Positions 8,618-15,358 of a stretch of 18,047 bases of DNA are shown piece by piece. The notes under the pieces were generated by a model that worked only from the letters and a program-made list of their open reading frames with translations, was not told where the DNA came from and searched no databases. The position numbers were made by a program, and so were the translations under genes. Position 1 is the stretch's first letter; each line of letters begins with the position of its first letter. Source of the stretch: JBCDBL01 sp039183635 (GTDB taxonomy: Bacteria; Pseudomonadota; Alphaproteobacteria; Caulobacterales; Parvularculaceae); assembly GCA_039183635.1 (NCBI GenBank), contig JBCDBL010000089.1, positions 1 to 18,047 on the forward strand, written 5' to 3'.

Positions 8618-9964
8618 TCAACCCTCCTTTTCGATCTTGGTGAGACAATCGCGCAAAGCTATGCCGTATTCGTACTTTGCGGGGCAGGCGAACCCGACAA
8701 GGCTAAGATCCTCCTCGTCAAGCTCCAGCGCGCCGAGATCCTGGGCCACATCCGTATCCATTACCAGAAGCGCCCGCAAGAGCTGCGTCGGCAGGAAATC
8801 CTGGGGCATGAGCTCTTCGAACGTGCCCATGGGCACCATGGCGCGCCGTCCGCCGTTCAGGTTCGACGTCAGCGCATAAAGCTTCCGCGACATCGCCGAC
8901 CCGAGGACCGGTTGGACAGCGAATTTTTTCGTCATGGGGCGGATCCACCCCATCGGCGTTTGCGTCCGGTCTTCTTCAATGAGGCTCACCTGACGGGCGT
9001 AGCGGCCGAGATAGGCGCCTGCCGGCTCCGCCGCCGCCCGGCCGCTCAGGATCGAGCCTGAAATGACGCGCATGGGAGCGTCCGTTTCAAATTCGCCCTC
9101 CGTAAGCTCCCGCAAAGAGGCGCCCATTACGGTTCTCAAAAGCCGCGGCGTACGCGCCAGAGGACCGCCGAGGGAGATGATGCGCTCCCCATTGAGCCGG
9201 CCGGTCTCCATCAGCCGTCCGATGGCGATAACGTCTTGGTAGCCGATCGTCCACGCCACCCGCTCGGCTGTGGGCGGCTCCAGAAAATGCATATGCGTTC
9301 CTGCAAGGCCTGCGGGGTGAGGGCCTGAGAACGTCGCCGTCTCGACGCCTGGCGTATCCGTTCCCGGAACGTCAACGCCGTTTTCACAGCAAAGATAGGT
9401 TTTGCCTTCGCTCAAGGAGGCCACCGCTTTAAGCCCTCTGGCGAACGCCTCCGGCGCTTCGGCGATGACGATCGCCGGATTAGGGGCCAGTGGTTCTGTG
9501 TCCATTGCGGTGACGAAGATCGCCTTGGGGCGCGAATCGGGAGCGGGCACTTTCGAGTACGGGCGCGTGCGGAACGATGTCCACAGGCCTGAGGCGCAGA
9601 GGCGTTGTGCAACGCCGTCTGCGGTGGCCGGGTCGCCAACGGCGGAAAAATCGACGGGTTCTGCGGCGCTGTCGTCGATCTCGATCTCGACGCTGATCAA
9701 GACCCGGCGATGACCGCGGTTGATCGCTTTAATGCGACCCGAAACAGGAGATGTGATGAATGCGTCAGGGGCGTCTTTGTGGACGAATACCGCCGCGCCG
9801 GCGCCGACGGCGTCGCCTTCTTGAACCGCAAGACGCGGTTTCAGGCCGAGATAGTCCGCGCCAACGACTGCAGCGGTTTTAATCCTGGGCCCGTCGTGAA
9901 TCTTCTGCTCCGGCGCGCCTTGCACAGGAAGATCCAGGCCCTTGCGAAGTTGGAAGTGTGTCAA
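8618..9964 (-). CDS. nqrA: Na+-NQR subunit A
   Basis: NqrA is the cytoplasmic subunit of Na+-NQR. It has no flavin or metal and has been linked to quinone binding. The 448-residue protein opens with the characteristic RKGLDLPVQGAPEQKI and continues with a barrel-sandwich-like segment (VQEGDAV, FVHKDAP, SPVSGRIKAINRGHRR). The C-terminal part carries the conserved CPAKYEYG segment. The start codon is TTG at 9964: an in-frame TGA lies two codons upstream, and AAGGAG is placed 9 bases before it (9974-9979 on the complement), so no ATG or GTG start is possible upstream. It is the first gene of the nqr operon. The 188-bp region upstream is shared with apbE. Confidence 0.96.
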   Translation of the reverse strand: MTHFQLRKGLDLPVQGAPEQKIHDGPRIKTAAVVGADYLGLKPRLAVQEGDAVGAGAAVFVHKDAPDAFITSPVSGRIKAINRGHRRVLISVEIEIDDSAAEPVDFSAVGDPATADGVAQRLCASGLWTSFRTRPYSKVPAPDSRPKAIFVTAMDTEPLAPNPAIVIAEAPEAFARGLKAVASLSEGKTYLCCENGVDVPGTDTPGVETATFSGPHPAGLAGTHMHFLEPPTAERVAWTIGYQDVIAIGRLMETGRLNGERIISLGGPLARTPRLLRTVMGASLRELTEGEFETDAPMRVISGSILSGRAAAEPAGAYLGRYARQVSLIEEDRTQTPMGWIRPMTKKFAVQPVLGSAMSRKLYALTSNLNGGRRAMVPMGTFEELMPQDFLPTQLLRALLVMDTDVAQDLGALELDEEDLSLVGFACPAKYEYGIALRDCLTKIEKEG

Positions 9965-10152
9965 CCCGCATCACTCCTTAATAATTTATTATTCATGCGC
10001 CGACCGGAAGGTCGTTGATTCGCATGCCGGTTGATAGAGCGTCGCAACCCAATTATCTAGCCATATATAAGTTGAATTTGCGTTTCCGGATGCAAATTAA
10101 TGATCCTGGACAAGACGCCGCAGGCGTTGGCGAACGGAAGGCTCAGCGCACC
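9965..10152. promoter_or_regulatory. Divergent nqrA / apbE control region
   Basis: This region must drive both the nqr operon (minus) and apbE-nqrM (plus). On the plus strand TTGATA (10031-10036) and TATCTA (10054-10059) are 17 bases apart, a fair sigma70-like match at -35 and a weak one at -10. Downstream is an inverted repeat AATTTGC-N10-GCAAATT (10075-10081 and 10092-10098) that could be an operator or leader element for apbE. A short stem CGACC-GGAA-GGTCG (10001-10014) lies nearer nqrA. No promoter for the minus strand is convincing. Confidence 0.4.
9974..9979 (-). promoter_or_regulatory. nqrA ribosome binding site fixing a TTG start
   Basis: AAGGAG on the minus strand sits 9 bases from the TTG at 9964. 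The frame immediately before that TTG contains TGA. A nearby ATG between the two is in another frame. The site therefore decides that the first gene of the nqr operon uses the rare TTG start. Confidence 0.75.
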
Positions 10153-11193
10153 GTGATAAAGACGATCCGCCGTTACTTGATTGGGCTTGCATTGTTTTGC
10201 GCCGCATGCGGCGCACAGCCGCAGGTGATTGAGCTGACCGGTCAAACCATGGGGTCGACTTATAATATAGTCGTCGTCGACCGGGCCGGCGAGATGGATC
10301 GCGTGACGCTTCAATCGGCCATCGATGAAACCCTCGCCCTTGTCAACGCCCGTTTTTCCAACTGGGATTCAGAATCTGAAGTCTCCCGCTTCAATCGGCT
10401 GCAAACGACCGCGCCGGTCCCAATTTCCGAGGATTTCCGTGAGGTCATGGAAATCGCATATGAGGTGCACGCTGCAAGCGAGGGTCAGTTTGACGTTACG
10501 CTTGCCCCCCTTGTCGAGTTATGGGGCTTTGGCGCGCCCGGACCGAGCCAGACCCCGCCGAGCGACGCCGCCATCGCCGCCGTTATGGAGTCTATCGGTC
10601 AAACGCGGGCGCTGGCGCTGGAAAACGAAGGCCCGCAGCTGCGCAAAACGGTCCCGACTGCGACGATTTATCTCGCCGCGATCGCCAAAGGATATGGCAT
10701 CGACAAGGTTGCAGAAACCATCGCATCCCTCGGGGCGGAGGATTATATGGTGGAAATCGGGGGCGACCTGGTCGCCGCCGGCGTCAACCCAAGCGGACAG
10801 GCCTGGCGCATCGGGGTCGAGCGACCCGATGCGATCAACAGGCGTGTGGAGGAGATTGTTGAGATTTCCGGCCTCGGTATGGCGACCTCCGGCGATTACA
10901 GGAATTATTTTGAAGAAAACGGCGTGCGGTACTCCCATATCATAGATGCTGAGACCGGCCGGCCCGTGACGCATACAACAGCCTCCGTGACGGTGTTGGC
11001 GCAGACGGGCGCCCTTGCCGACGCGTGGGCGACGGCGCTTCTTGTTCTTGGCGCAGAGCGCGGCATGTCGATCGCCGAAAAGCATGATATTGGCGCTTTG
11101 TTCATAGTGCGCCGGCAAGATGACGCTGAGGCGCCCTTCGATCTCATCCCAAGTTCGCGTTTTGCGGACTTGCAAAGCGCCAATGAGGACTGA
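10153..11193 (+). CDS. apbE: FAD:protein FMN transferase (ApbE), probable lipoprotein
   Basis: ApbE transfers FMN from FAD to the threonine of SGAT-type motifs using Mg2+. Its likely substrates here are NqrB and NqrC, encoded divergently. Family motifs in the 346-residue product are GQTMGSTYNI (30-39), IAKGYGID (177-184), VEIGGDLVAAG, SHIIDAETGRP (261-271) and ADAWATALL (289-297) with the metal-site Asp and Thr. The N-terminus (IKTIRRYLIGLALFCAAC) is a signal peptide with a plausible lipobox cysteine at residue 19. The frame is open back to a TTG at 10015, but I chose the GTG at 10153 because GGAAGG lies 11 bases upstream and the signal peptide begins there. The residue before LAAIAKG is Tyr173, where I recall Asp in most family members. 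The stop overlaps or abuts the start of nqrM. Confidence 0.93.
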   Translation: MIKTIRRYLIGLALFCAACGAQPQVIELTGQTMGSTYNIVVVDRAGEMDRVTLQSAIDETLALVNARFSNWDSESEVSRFNRLQTTAPVPISEDFREVMEIAYEVHAASEGQFDVTLAPLVELWGFGAPGPSQTPPSDAAIAAVMESIGQTRALALENEGPQLRKTVPTATIYLAAIAKGYGIDKVAETIASLGAEDYMVEIGGDLVAAGVNPSGQAWRIGVERPDAINRRVEEIVEISGLGMATSGDYRNYFEENGVRYSHIIDAETGRPVTHTTASVTVLAQTGALADAWATALLVLGAERGMSIAEKHDIGALFIVRRQDDAEAPFDLIPSSRFADLQSANED

Positions 11194-11198
11194 TGCAT

Positions 11199-11441
11199 AT
11201 GGCCACCTTCATGTTCACCTTCGGTTTGTTGATGATCATCATGCTCGGAATGGCGTTGGGCGTGCTTTTGATGGGCAAGACGATCAAGGGCAGCTGCGGC
11301 GGTCTCAATGCGATCGCCGATGCAGACAAGTGCCTTGTTTGTAAAAAAGAGATTGATCCCGACAGCCCGTTGCGCGAACGCATTTTGTGCCCAAGGGCGC
11401 AACGCATGATGGAAGAAGCATCGGCGCAGCCCCGGGGATAG
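11199..11441 (+). CDS. nqrM: Na+-NQR maturation protein NqrM
   Basis: NqrM (DUF539 family) is a small membrane-anchored protein needed for assembly of Na+-NQR, thought to help deliver iron to the NqrD/NqrE cluster. The 80-residue product has one N-terminal membrane helix (about 4-25) followed by the hallmark GSCGGL (C33) and three more cysteines (C45, C48 as CLVC, and C64). An earlier ATG at 11193 overlaps the apbE stop as TGATG. I prefer the ATG at 11199 because GAGG is then 10 bases upstream, a spacing seen in the neighbouring genes, and family proteins usually start just before the helix. It is co-transcribed with apbE. Confidence 0.92.
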   Translation: MATFMFTFGLLMIIMLGMALGVLLMGKTIKGSCGGLNAIADADKCLVCKKEIDPDSPLRERILCPRAQRMMEEASAQPRG

Positions 11442-11462
11442 TAAAAAACTCGGCTTCTTAAA

Positions 11463-11616
11463 GCGTTTCCAGGCGAAGTGGCTTCCGGTTCGCCGTCCGG
11501 AAACGCGCAAAACCAAAAAAGCGTTTCCAGGCGAAGTGGCATCCGGTTCGCCGTCCGGAAACGCGCAAAGTCAAACAAAGCGTTTCCAGGCGAAGTGGCA
11601 TCCGGTTCGCCGTCCG
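11463..11616 (+). repeat. Three tandem copies of a palindromic intergenic repeat (type A)
   Basis: Three copies start at 11463, 11521 and 11580, giving a period of 58-59 bases. Each has the nested stem GCGTTTCC-a-GGCGAA ... TTCGCC-gtcc-GGAAACGC. Copies 1 and 2 differ by one base within the palindrome; copy 3 loses the closing GGAAACGC arm. A related, decayed type-B partner seems to follow (about 11640-11690). The array fills the gap between the convergent nqrM and the small minus-strand ORF. The sequence style resembles RIME-like palindromic elements known in alphaproteobacteria. Confidence 0.9.
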
Positions 11617-11687
11617 CAATCTTCTAAAACAAGGACCCAGAGCCGTTTGCGACGCTTCGGCTGAATCGCATCGGATGCAACCCGCTT

Positions 11688-11870
11688 CTAGAACCGCAGC
11701 GGGGTTAGCGCGACCGCGAGCATGCAGCCTGCAGAAGTCAGCCCGAACACCCAGGCTTTCCACCGTGGCCCTTCAGACTTCCACACTTTTCGATACTGGT
11801 ACCCTGCGATCACCGCGATGACGAAGAGCAGTGTTGCGGGCAGGGGGGTCAGGGCGAAATCGCTGAACAA
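11688..11870 (-). CDS. Small predicted two-helix membrane protein
   Basis: This 60-residue open frame encodes two hydrophobic segments (about residues 10-24 and 40-57) separated by a basic loop (YRKVWKSEGPRWKAW), a normal layout for a small inner-membrane protein. Codon third positions are GC-rich, in keeping with the surrounding genes. The start is a TTG at 11870, with only a loose GGAAAG upstream, so the true start is uncertain. I do not recognise a family. Its neighbours are the type-A repeats on one side and a divergent CBS-domain gene on the other. It could still be a chance frame. Confidence 0.45.
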   Translation of the reverse strand: MFSDFALTPLPATLLFVIAVIAGYQYRKVWKSEGPRWKAWVFGLTSAGCMLAVALTPLRF

Positions 11871-11953
11871 AGCGGGGTGTTTCTTTCCGGGCCGTTAATT
11901 GATTAGGATATAAAGATAAAAGCTTGTTGTTCAAAAAACAAAGCGAGGGAGAA

Positions 11954-12481
11954 ATGCCTGTTCCAACCTCTTACGCCGGACCGCGGCACGACGACGGCAA
12001 ACGCAAATCGACGTTCAGCCAAACAACGGACACCAATGTGTCGCACGAAGCTGCGACGGTTGAAAAACTCTTGGCCCACAAAGGTCGAGATATTTTTTCC
12101 ATACGCCGCGACGACACCATGCGTAAAGCCGTCGACATCCTCCGGGAAAAGCGGATCGGCGCTCTCCTCGTGACCACCGAATCCGGTGAGCTTGAGGGCA
12201 TCCTGTCGGAGCGTGATATTGTCCGTAAGCTGTCAGAAACGCCGGGCCAGGTGCTTCAGCAGAAAGTTGAAGTGCTGATGACCAAGGACGTCAAGGTCGG
12301 GACGACTGACGAGCTTTTGGTCTCTGTACTGCGCCGCATGACCGAGGGGCGTTTCCGTCATATGCCGGTCATGTCCGGCGACAAGATTATCGGTATGGTC
12401 ACCATCGGCGACGTTGTGCACTATCGTTTGAAAGAGCTTGAGAACGAGGCCGTTCAACTGAAACAACTGATCGTCGGCTAA
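11954..12481 (+). CDS. CBS-domain pair protein
   Basis: This 175-residue cytoplasmic protein consists of a short polar N-terminus (about 1-40) and two consecutive CBS domains forming one Bateman module (about 42-100 and 108-165). Landmarks are VEKLLAHKGRDIFSIRRDDT, the helix AVDILREKRIGALLV, GILSERDIVRKL, then VEVLMTKDVKVGTTDE, RFRHMPVMSGDKIIGMVTIGDVV. Such stand-alone CBS pairs bind adenine nucleotides or similar ligands, but the regulated partner is unknown and no catalytic domain is attached. A short C-terminal helix (ELENEAVQLKQLI) may mediate dimerisation. The frame extends to a TTG at 11924, but the ATG at 11954 has GAGGGAG directly upstream and is preferred. Confidence 0.85.
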   Translation: MPVPTSYAGPRHDDGKRKSTFSQTTDTNVSHEAATVEKLLAHKGRDIFSIRRDDTMRKAVDILREKRIGALLVTTESGELEGILSERDIVRKLSETPGQVLQQKVEVLMTKDVKVGTTDELLVSVLRRMTEGRFRHMPVMSGDKIIGMVTIGDVVHYRLKELENEAVQLKQLIVG

Positions 12482-12637
12482 GTTCGCCAGGGGCGACCAG
12501 ACAAACCCTTTGCTGTCTATGTTGCGCTCGCTCCGGTTCGGGGGTGCTTTGACGGGGGCTCGTTATATATGTGTTTATACGGGGCTTTCGGCGGCGTATA
12601 AGGCAAAGGGGGGCGTTGTCATATGGCTTGTACGTTC

Positions 12638-12743
12638 TTTAAAGCGTCGTCGCACGGATCGAAATCAGGGCGAGGCTTTAAGGTCTTATTTGACGCATTT
12701 CCGGACGCTTAACCGGCGCCCAATTGGGTTGGAAAAGCTTTAA
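12638..12743 (-). repeat. Composite A-B palindromic repeat, minus orientation
   Basis: Read on the minus strand this is a type-A palindrome (12743-12693), then a type-B palindrome. In type A, GCATTTCC (12695-12702) faces the diverged arm GGAAAAGC (12731-12738). In type B, TTAAAGC (12639-12645) pairs perfectly with GCTTTAA (12675-12681). The same A-then-B order with a similar AAGACTTAAAGC-like linker occurs at 17743-17841. It sits between two convergent genes. Confidence 0.8.
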
Positions 12744-12754
12744 GTCCCTTTGAG

Positions 12755-12771
12755 GCGGACCAGTCGTCCGC
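12755..12771. terminator. Candidate bidirectional terminator hairpin
   Basis: GCGGAC-CAGTC-GTCCGC is a perfect 6-bp GC-rich stem with a 5-base loop between the convergent CBS and amidase genes. Only TTTG follows on the plus strand and no long U-run follows on either strand, so termination is inferred mainly from position. Confidence 0.35.
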
Positions 12772-12807
12772 TTTGCCCCGTAATCCGCTCTGGCCGTCTA
12801 TTTTACA

Positions 12808-14193
12808 TTATCTTGCAAGGGGCGGTCTGCGCTCGCCCCATGGGTTCGCCTTCTCCAGCGCCGCGCCGAGGGATAAAAGAAGGTCGTCCCCTCCTGCGCG
12901 TGTCCAGAACATTGCGCCGGCCGGCATCCCGTTTGCGGCGGTGAAAAGCGGCAAGGATAGCCCCGGGAACCCGGCCATATTTTGAAGTTGCGTATAATTC
13001 ACGTGCTGAAAAACGCTTTTCCACGTCGCGTCAAAGGGCCTGTCGGGCGCCATGACGCCAAGGGGCGGGGCTGTGCTGCTGGTTGTCGGGCTGAGGACAA
13101 CGTCGTAATCTTCCCAGAAAGAGGCGAGCTGTGAGTCGATTGCGGAGACGGCCTTGAAAGCGTCTGCGATTTCGTTCGGCGCGGCGGCGTCGCGTCTTGC
13201 GGCGAGGCCTAACGTCCAGGGCTCCAAGAGCCGGTCGGCGTCTTCTTCTGACTTGGCTCTGAAAAAATCAACGACCTCGCCGGCGCCGTAACACCATATT
13301 ACGCCAAATGCTTCGTGCAGGACCGAGGCGTCCAGGGGCAAAGACCTCTCCTCAACGCTATGGCCGAGACTTGCGCACAGCTCCGCAGCTTGTCGCACGA
13401 CGCCTGAAACATCCGCATCCGGATCTGCTCCATTCAAGCCCTTCAAACAAAGGGCGACCTTTAAACGGCGTCCGGCGTCTACCTGGCCTGGCGGCTGGGA
13501 TCGCACATATTGCGCGCCCCAAATCGTATCGCGCATCGATCGGGCGAGAAGGCCGTCTGAAACGAGGATATCGTCAACGAGGTTGACGCCCCGGGCGCGG
13601 TCATTCCAGCCTCGGCTCGGCTTGAAGCCCACAACCCCGCAATGGGAGGCGGGTATGCGGATGGACCCGCCGCCGTCGCTGCCTGTGGCGAACGGCGTCA
13701 TGCCTGTCGCGACGGCGACGGCCGCGCCGCTGCTGGACCCGCCGCTGCTTTTCTCCAGGTCCCAAGGGTTGCGCGTCGGTCCGTTGAGGAGCGCTTCGCC
13801 GGTCCCTGTCAGTCCGAATTCCGGCATTGTCGACAGGCCGCAAACAATAAGGCCCGCAGCGTCAAGCTTGTCCGTAAAGGGATAACTTCGCCGCCCGATG
13901 CGGTTTTTACAGATCCGCGATCCCGATGTGTGCGGCAAGCCTGGGTATTCTGTTGCTTCCTTGAGCACGTAGGGAACCCCCGCCATCGGCAGTGAGGGAT
14001 CGACTTTTTTCGTCGCCGCCAATGCGTGTTCGGCGGCGATGTAATTGATCGCGTTCACCTGTGGGTTCAGCGCTTCAATGCGTTCAAGGGCGGCGTCGAC
14101 CAATTCCGCCGGTCCAACCGCCCCGCTTTTTAAAAGTTCGGCCTGGCCGTGGGCGTCAAGTGCGGAGATTTCGTTGGGATCGTACGACGACAT
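12808..14193 (-). CDS. Amidase signature family hydrolase
   Basis: This 461-residue amidase-signature enzyme hydrolyses a C-N amide bond; the substrate is unknown. The Ser-cisSer-Lys machinery is visible: Lys78 in GVPYVLKEATEYPG, the serine-rich SSGGSSSGAA (149-158) with the cis-serine, and the nucleophile Ser177 in SDGGGSIRIPAS. The C-terminal part holds YDVVLSPTT and NMAGFPGLSLPLF, also typical. GatA is unlikely because no gatB or gatC is nearby and the substrate-side regions differ. The frame is open 47 codons further upstream, but that extension is Arg/His-rich and unlike a protein. The ATG at 14193 has AAGGGG 10 bases upstream. It is divergent from the dienelactone hydrolase gene, with 265 bp between them. 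Confidence 0.9.
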   Translation of the reverse strand: MSSYDPNEISALDAHGQAELLKSGAVGPAELVDAALERIEALNPQVNAINYIAAEHALAATKKVDPSLPMAGVPYVLKEATEYPGLPHTSGSRICKNRIGRRSYPFTDKLDAAGLIVCGLSTMPEFGLTGTGEALLNGPTRNPWDLEKSSGGSSSGAAVAVATGMTPFATGSDGGGSIRIPASHCGVVGFKPSRGWNDRARGVNLVDDILVSDGLLARSMRDTIWGAQYVRSQPPGQVDAGRRLKVALCLKGLNGADPDADVSGVVRQAAELCASLGHSVEERSLPLDASVLHEAFGVIWCYGAGEVVDFFRAKSEEDADRLLEPWTLGLAARRDAAAPNEIADAFKAVSAIDSQLASFWEDYDVVLSPTTSSTAPPLGVMAPDRPFDATWKSVFQHVNYTQLQNMAGFPGLSLPLFTAANGMPAGAMFWTRAGGDDLLLSLGAALEKANPWGERRPPLAR

Positions 14194-14458
14194 TTCGGTG
14201 TTTCCCCTTTTTCGAATCGGAGCGGCGGCCAGCAGATGTTTGCGGCGATGCCGGTTGCGTCTAACGTGGGAGCGGCGGTCGGCGCAAGGCTGTTCAAAGC
14301 GTAGGTGTTTGCTCGCCGAAGGGCGAGGCGTCACCCGGCCCGTTCAAGAGCTCCCTCCGCGATGAAGAGTATAGCTTTTGCGCATGGCCGGTTCGACATT
14401 TGCGATCAGCTGTCTAACCTGTCTTAAAATATGAAATCGAAGCCAGAAGGGACCCGTC
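14194..14458. promoter_or_regulatory. Divergent promoter region, amidase / dienelactone hydrolase
   Basis: This 265-bp gap separates two outward-facing genes and should carry both promoters. For the plus strand, TTGCGA (14400-14405) and TAAAAT (14425-14430) are the best boxes but are 19 bases apart, so the call is weak. The hydrolase Shine-Dalgarno AGAAGGGA is at 14445-14452. No operator-like palindrome stands out. Confidence 0.35.
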
Positions 14459-15358
14459 ATGTGCGATGAGATCACCGAACAGGAGCTTGACGCTTATCTG
14501 AAAACGAAGCGGTCAACACGCCGCGACTTTACGGTTGGCGCATCGGCCGCTATCGCGGCGGGCGGCCTGCCGACGCTTGCAATGGCTGCGCCGAAACATG
14601 AAAGCGCCGGCCTCACCGAGACTGAGGTTTCAGCGCCGACCCCCGATGGGGACGCGGACGCGTTGTTTATTCATCCGACGGAAGGCGCCCATGCTGCTGT
14701 CATCGTCTGGCCGGATCTCCATGGCGTGCGGCCGGCTTTTTTCGATATGGCGCGACGTCTTGCGGGCGAGGGATACGCCGTTCTCGCCGTCAATCCTTAC
14801 TATCGCACGATGAAAGGCCAACTTTTTTTTGACGGCATGACGTTTCGCGACCCAGGGGGGTGGGAGCGCGTTAAGCCGCACTATGAAGCGCTTTCAGCGC
14901 AAACCGTTCCAGTGGACGCCAAGGCGCTCGTGAGCTTTCTCGACAAACAACCCGCCGTCGATGTTTCACGCGGCCTCGGCGCGGTTGGGTTTTGCATGAC
15001 GGGGTCCTGGACGCTGCGCGCCGCCGCCGCCGCGCCGGACCGCGTAAGGGCGGCCTGCTCTTTCCATGGCGGCGGTCTTGTTACGGAAGGTGCGGACAGT
15101 CCGCATTTGCTGGCCGACAGGATCAATGGCGGCGTTCTGATTGCAATTGCCGAAAATGATCACGACCGCGAGCCGGAGGCGCGCGACACGCTGATCGCGG
15201 CGTTTAAAGAGGCGGGCGTGCCGGCTGAGATAGAAGTTTATGAAGACGCCATGCATGGTTGGGTGCCGACGGATTCGCGGGCGTACAATCCTGAACAGTC
15301 TGAACGCGCCTGGCACCGTATGCTCGCTCTCTTAGAAACGCAACTCGGTGCGGGATAA
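14459..15358 (+). CDS. Dienelactone hydrolase family protein with Tat signal
   Basis: This 299-residue alpha/beta-hydrolase belongs to the dienelactone hydrolase family, which opens lactones or esters with a Cys-Asp-His triad. The N-terminus carries STRRDFTVGASAAIAAGG (19-36), a twin-arginine signal followed by AMAAP, a likely cleavage site. The preceding MCDEITEQELDAYLK lead is one I associate with alphaproteobacterial members. The nucleophile elbow is GFCMTG with Cys179; the acid is Asp234 or Asp236 in AENDHD; His266 lies in MHGW. It would act in the periplasm, or may be retained at the membrane. AGAAGGGA lies 6 bases before the ATG. Substrate unknown; diene-lactone pathway genes are absent nearby, so a general esterase role is equally possible. 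Confidence 0.9.
   Translation: MCDEITEQELDAYLKTKRSTRRDFTVGASAAIAAGGLPTLAMAAPKHESAGLTETEVSAPTPDGDADALFIHPTEGAHAAVIVWPDLHGVRPAFFDMARRLAGEGYAVLAVNPYYRTMKGQLFFDGMTFRDPGGWERVKPHYEALSAQTVPVDAKALVSFLDKQPAVDVSRGLGAVGFCMTGSWTLRAAAAAPDRVRAACSFHGGGLVTEGADSPHLLADRINGGVLIAIAENDHDREPEARDTLIAAFKEAGVPAEIEVYEDAMHGWVPTDSRAYNPEQSERAWHRMLALLETQLGAG

Larger units (their letters stand above)
12482..12807. other. Convergent gap: composite repeat and hairpin, no gene
   Basis: These 326 bases lie between the ends of the CBS gene (plus) and the amidase gene (minus). From 12638 to 12743 they are occupied by a composite palindromic repeat, and at 12755-12771 by a stem-loop. The first 150 bases (12482-12637) show no RNA gene or convincing coding frame. 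A 77-codon frame starting at 12510 runs into the repeat and lacks a ribosome site. Confidence 0.6.

Noticed and set aside
10015..10152. N-terminal extension of the apbE frame to a TTG
   Set aside because: It lies upstream of the signal peptide, spans the promoter-like region and palindrome, and a better ribosome site precedes the GTG at 10153.
12510..12743. 77-codon plus-strand frame after the CBS gene
   Set aside because: Its second half is the composite palindromic repeat and it has no ribosome binding site.
14194..14334. 47-residue N-terminal extension of the amidase
   Set aside because: The extension is Arg/His-rich and lacks family similarity; the ATG at 14193 has a good Shine-Dalgarno.
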